In this document: positions 62,567 to 64,000 of the stretch, piece by piece | Position numbering within the stretch: position 1 is the first letter of the stretch | Layout of the letters: the number at the start of each line of letters is the position of its first letter | Origin: Mycolicibacterium hodleri | GTDB lineage: Bacteria; Actinomycetota; Actinomycetes; Mycobacteriales; Mycobacteriaceae | Direction: 5' to 3' | NCBI RefSeq assembly: GCF_025822245.1 | Contig: NZ_JACKTL010000028.1 | Span: forward strand, 1-64,000 | Length of the DNA stretch: 64,000 bases | Program-made: the position numbers and the translations under genes | Notes under the pieces: model-generated | The model's database searches: none | Told to the model about the DNA's origin: nothing | Seen by the model: the letters and a program-made list of their open reading frames with translations, nothing else

Positions 62567-63395
62567 TCAGCATTTCGTTGCCGGGAAGTTCCGCCAGCCC
62601 GCGTCGCGGCTCCACAGAAGCACACGCCGGGAAGCCTCGGGTGCCAGCCACAGGTGGGTGACGTGGTCCGGGAGCGGCGGCGGATCAGGTGGCAACGTTT
62701 CCTCGAAGACCAGTTCCGAGAAGACACTGAACGGCAGAGCGCTACTGTGCATAGGGATGAACAGGTGCCGCTCATCGACATCGACGGCCCTAGCGAGCTT
62801 CTCGAAGTGCCGCTTGATGTTGTCATCGTCGAACGCCTCGCCCAACGCGTCGGCGAATCCCGACAACGTTTCGTCGACCGCGCCGCCGCCGGCAGCCGGC
62901 ACGACCATAGCCCCCGGATTCGTCATGTCCTTCACCCGTATGTCCGGGTAGCCCGTCATCTCAGATGACGACTCGTTCACCAGCCACCGCAGATCCGGGT
63001 GCGCAGACGAGTCCCACGCAATCCGGTAGGGGATACGGCTGCCCGACACTCTCGCAGAAGCGAATGATGTCCTCGTAACACCCCTTCAGTCGCTTCAGGT
63101 CATCGAGGGACCCTACGTCGATGGTCCAAAACCAGTCACCCGGTACCGGCCACGTCCGATCCTTGAACAACTTCATCGCGAGCTTCAGCGCGTTTTCGTC
63201 CCCAAGGTTCGTCACTTCGAACGCTGCCCTACGACCGTCCCCGAGTGTGATCATCACGTCTACTGCCCCTTGGCGGCCGTCGACGTCCCATGCCTCTGCT
63301 TCAACAGCGCTCAGTGCATCGACTGCGAGCAAGCACGCCGCCCGCTCTTGCGGGTCCAAGCGATCAATTCCCACCAAGCGTGGTTGCTGAGTCAA
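62567..63395 (-). pseudogene. Frameshifted gene for a hypothetical protein
   Basis: Two overlapping frames appear to be parts of one gene. The first, from ATG 63395, reads MTQQPRLVGIDRLDPQERAA and ends in RLKGCYEDIIRFCESVGQPY. The second, in another frame and ending at 62567, reads SGSRIPYRIAWDSSAHPDLR and continues with AVDETLSGFADALGEAF and PDHVTHLWLAPEASRRVLLW. The coding sense moves from frame one to two at about 63045-63060. The second half matches, in my memory, actinobacterial proteins in which both parts are one chain. A 1-bp change would explain this. Confidence 0.55.
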
Positions 63396-63450
63396 CGCAC
63401 CACCGACGTCATGGTCTGTCTCGCGATGATCCCCGTCGGATTTCCCTCAG

Positions 63451-63921
63451 TCATTTCGTGAGGTACTCGATCAGCGCACGACGAATCGTCTCCCCCCTCG
63501 TCACACTGTCGATCTGCGAACGCTGATCGGCGAGGGTAACCAGATCGTCGGGCAGCCGAACCGAATACGTGCTGGCCGCTTCATCGCCCATCGCGGGACG
63601 TCCGCGACGACGTAGTTTCTCGGCGGGAATACCGGCTTCAGCTTCAGCGACCAACCGCGCAATGGTCTCGTCGTCCACAGACTCAGGTAGCGGGCGGTCG
63701 TCGTTGGCGTGAAACCCGTAGGGCGCTGCCGGCACTGGCGACTTAGTGATAGTCGTAGGCGTGACCCGTGTCCGAGACACCAAAGGGCGCGCCTTGACCG
63801 GGATCTTCCTAGGCCTACCCTTGGTCACCTGCGCCAAATCCGACGCAGCAACCGACTTGTTCCCTTTGGTCGACTTGAGGATCTTGCCGGCGGCGCCCGC
63901 ATCTTTCTTTGACGTTGCCAT
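63451..63921 (-). CDS. Ribbon-helix-helix protein with disordered N-terminus
   Basis: The 156-residue protein has a Lys/Ser/Thr-rich N-terminus (MATSKKDAGAAGKILKSTKG) and a C-terminal ribbon-helix-helix domain, TYSVRLPDDLVTLADQRSQI and TRGETIRRALIEYLTK. In this class the beta strand SVRLP pairs in the dimer and contacts DNA. It may be a repressor, partition protein or antitoxin. It starts 1 bp after the stop of an upstream gene. The frameshifted gene lies downstream. Confidence 0.72.
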   Translation of the reverse strand: MATSKKDAGAAGKILKSTKGNKSVAASDLAQVTKGRPRKIPVKARPLVSRTRVTPTTITKSPVPAAPYGFHANDDRPLPESVDDETIARLVAEAEAGIPAEKLRRRGRPAMGDEAASTYSVRLPDDLVTLADQRSQIDSVTRGETIRRALIEYLTK

Positions 63922-63922
63922 G

Positions 63923-64000
63923 TCAGTTACTGCCTTCCGTGATGCGTACGGCTTTGTCTAGTTCAGCCTTCCGGGCCTTCATGCAATGGATCACGAGGTC
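63923..64000 (-). CDS. C-terminal end of a gene continuing beyond the window
   Basis: On the minus strand an open frame ends at TGA 63925-63923 with DLVIHCMKARKAELDKAVRI followed by TEGSN. It is separated from the next ATG by one base, as in a coupled operon. Only 25 residues are visible, so no function can be given. Confidence 0.55.
   Translation of the reverse strand, partial: DLVIHCMKARKAELDKAVRITEGSN

Noticed and set aside
1..64000. CRISPR arrays, rRNA operons and insertion sequences
   Set aside because: No regularly spaced repeats, rRNA segments, transposase genes or IS ends were seen in either strand.

Overview
The window is high-GC actinobacterial DNA. Its gene order and protein sequences point to a mycobacterium, most likely a fast-growing Mycolicibacterium-type species. 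From about 0.8 to 43.6 kb the genes follow, from memory, the M. tuberculosis order Rv2713 to Rv2668: sthA, a DUF4192 gene, ideR, sigB, sigA, ppgK, suhB, cei, dut, ceoC/ceoB, a KimA-like transporter, an RNA methyltransferase, dxs, an RNase D-like gene, hemE-hemY-hemQ, msrB, aftC, a ribD-like gene, zapE. Several genes sit inside this backbone that I do not expect at the same place in M. tuberculosis: a large LuxR/ATPase regulator (9.9-12.7 kb), an MFS exporter (19.2 kb), a small P-loop kinase plus NhaA (25.3-27.1 kb) and a membrane GGDEF-EAL protein (35.1 kb).

The left edge (1-759) is a broken trypsin-like protease gene with a 98-bp repeat at a 320-bp offset and a frame change between the catalytic Asp and Ser. 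The backbone covers transcription control (ideR, sigB with an ECF-type promoter, sigA), potassium handling (ceoB/ceoC beside a KimA-type carrier), envelope biogenesis (cei, aftC), isoprenoid precursors (dxs), dUTP hygiene (dut), and haem synthesis by the coproporphyrin route. Many genes overlap by 1-4 bp at stop/start junctions. A near-perfect CRP-type palindrome lies between cei and a DUF4193 gene.

From 43.7 to 47.2 kb is a strain-variable stretch: an F420/PPOX-type protein, an SRPBCC protein, a secreted Pro/Ala-rich protein, a CsbD-like stress protein and two small overlapping hypotheticals. An 870-bp gene-free part holds a clear 6C-type small RNA on the minus strand, with two hairpins that have C6 and C7 loops.

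From about 47.8 kb to the right edge the DNA looks like an integrative element. It starts with a tyrosine integrase and an excisionase-like HTH protein, followed by short phage- or plasmid-type genes with strong Shine-Dalgarno sites and hairpin terminators. Its cargo includes (i) a WXG100 protein, a WXG100-like/GH19 muralytic fusion and a lipoprotein, which together look like a type VII secreted cell-wall toxin with its immunity protein; (ii) two membrane proteins of unknown function; (iii) a SIR2-STAND protein of the Avs type; (iv) a DUF2510/coiled-coil/GIY-YIG protein; and (v) small zinc-ribbon and ribbon-helix-helix proteins. Two or three genes in the element carry apparent frameshifts. The right end of the element is outside the window.
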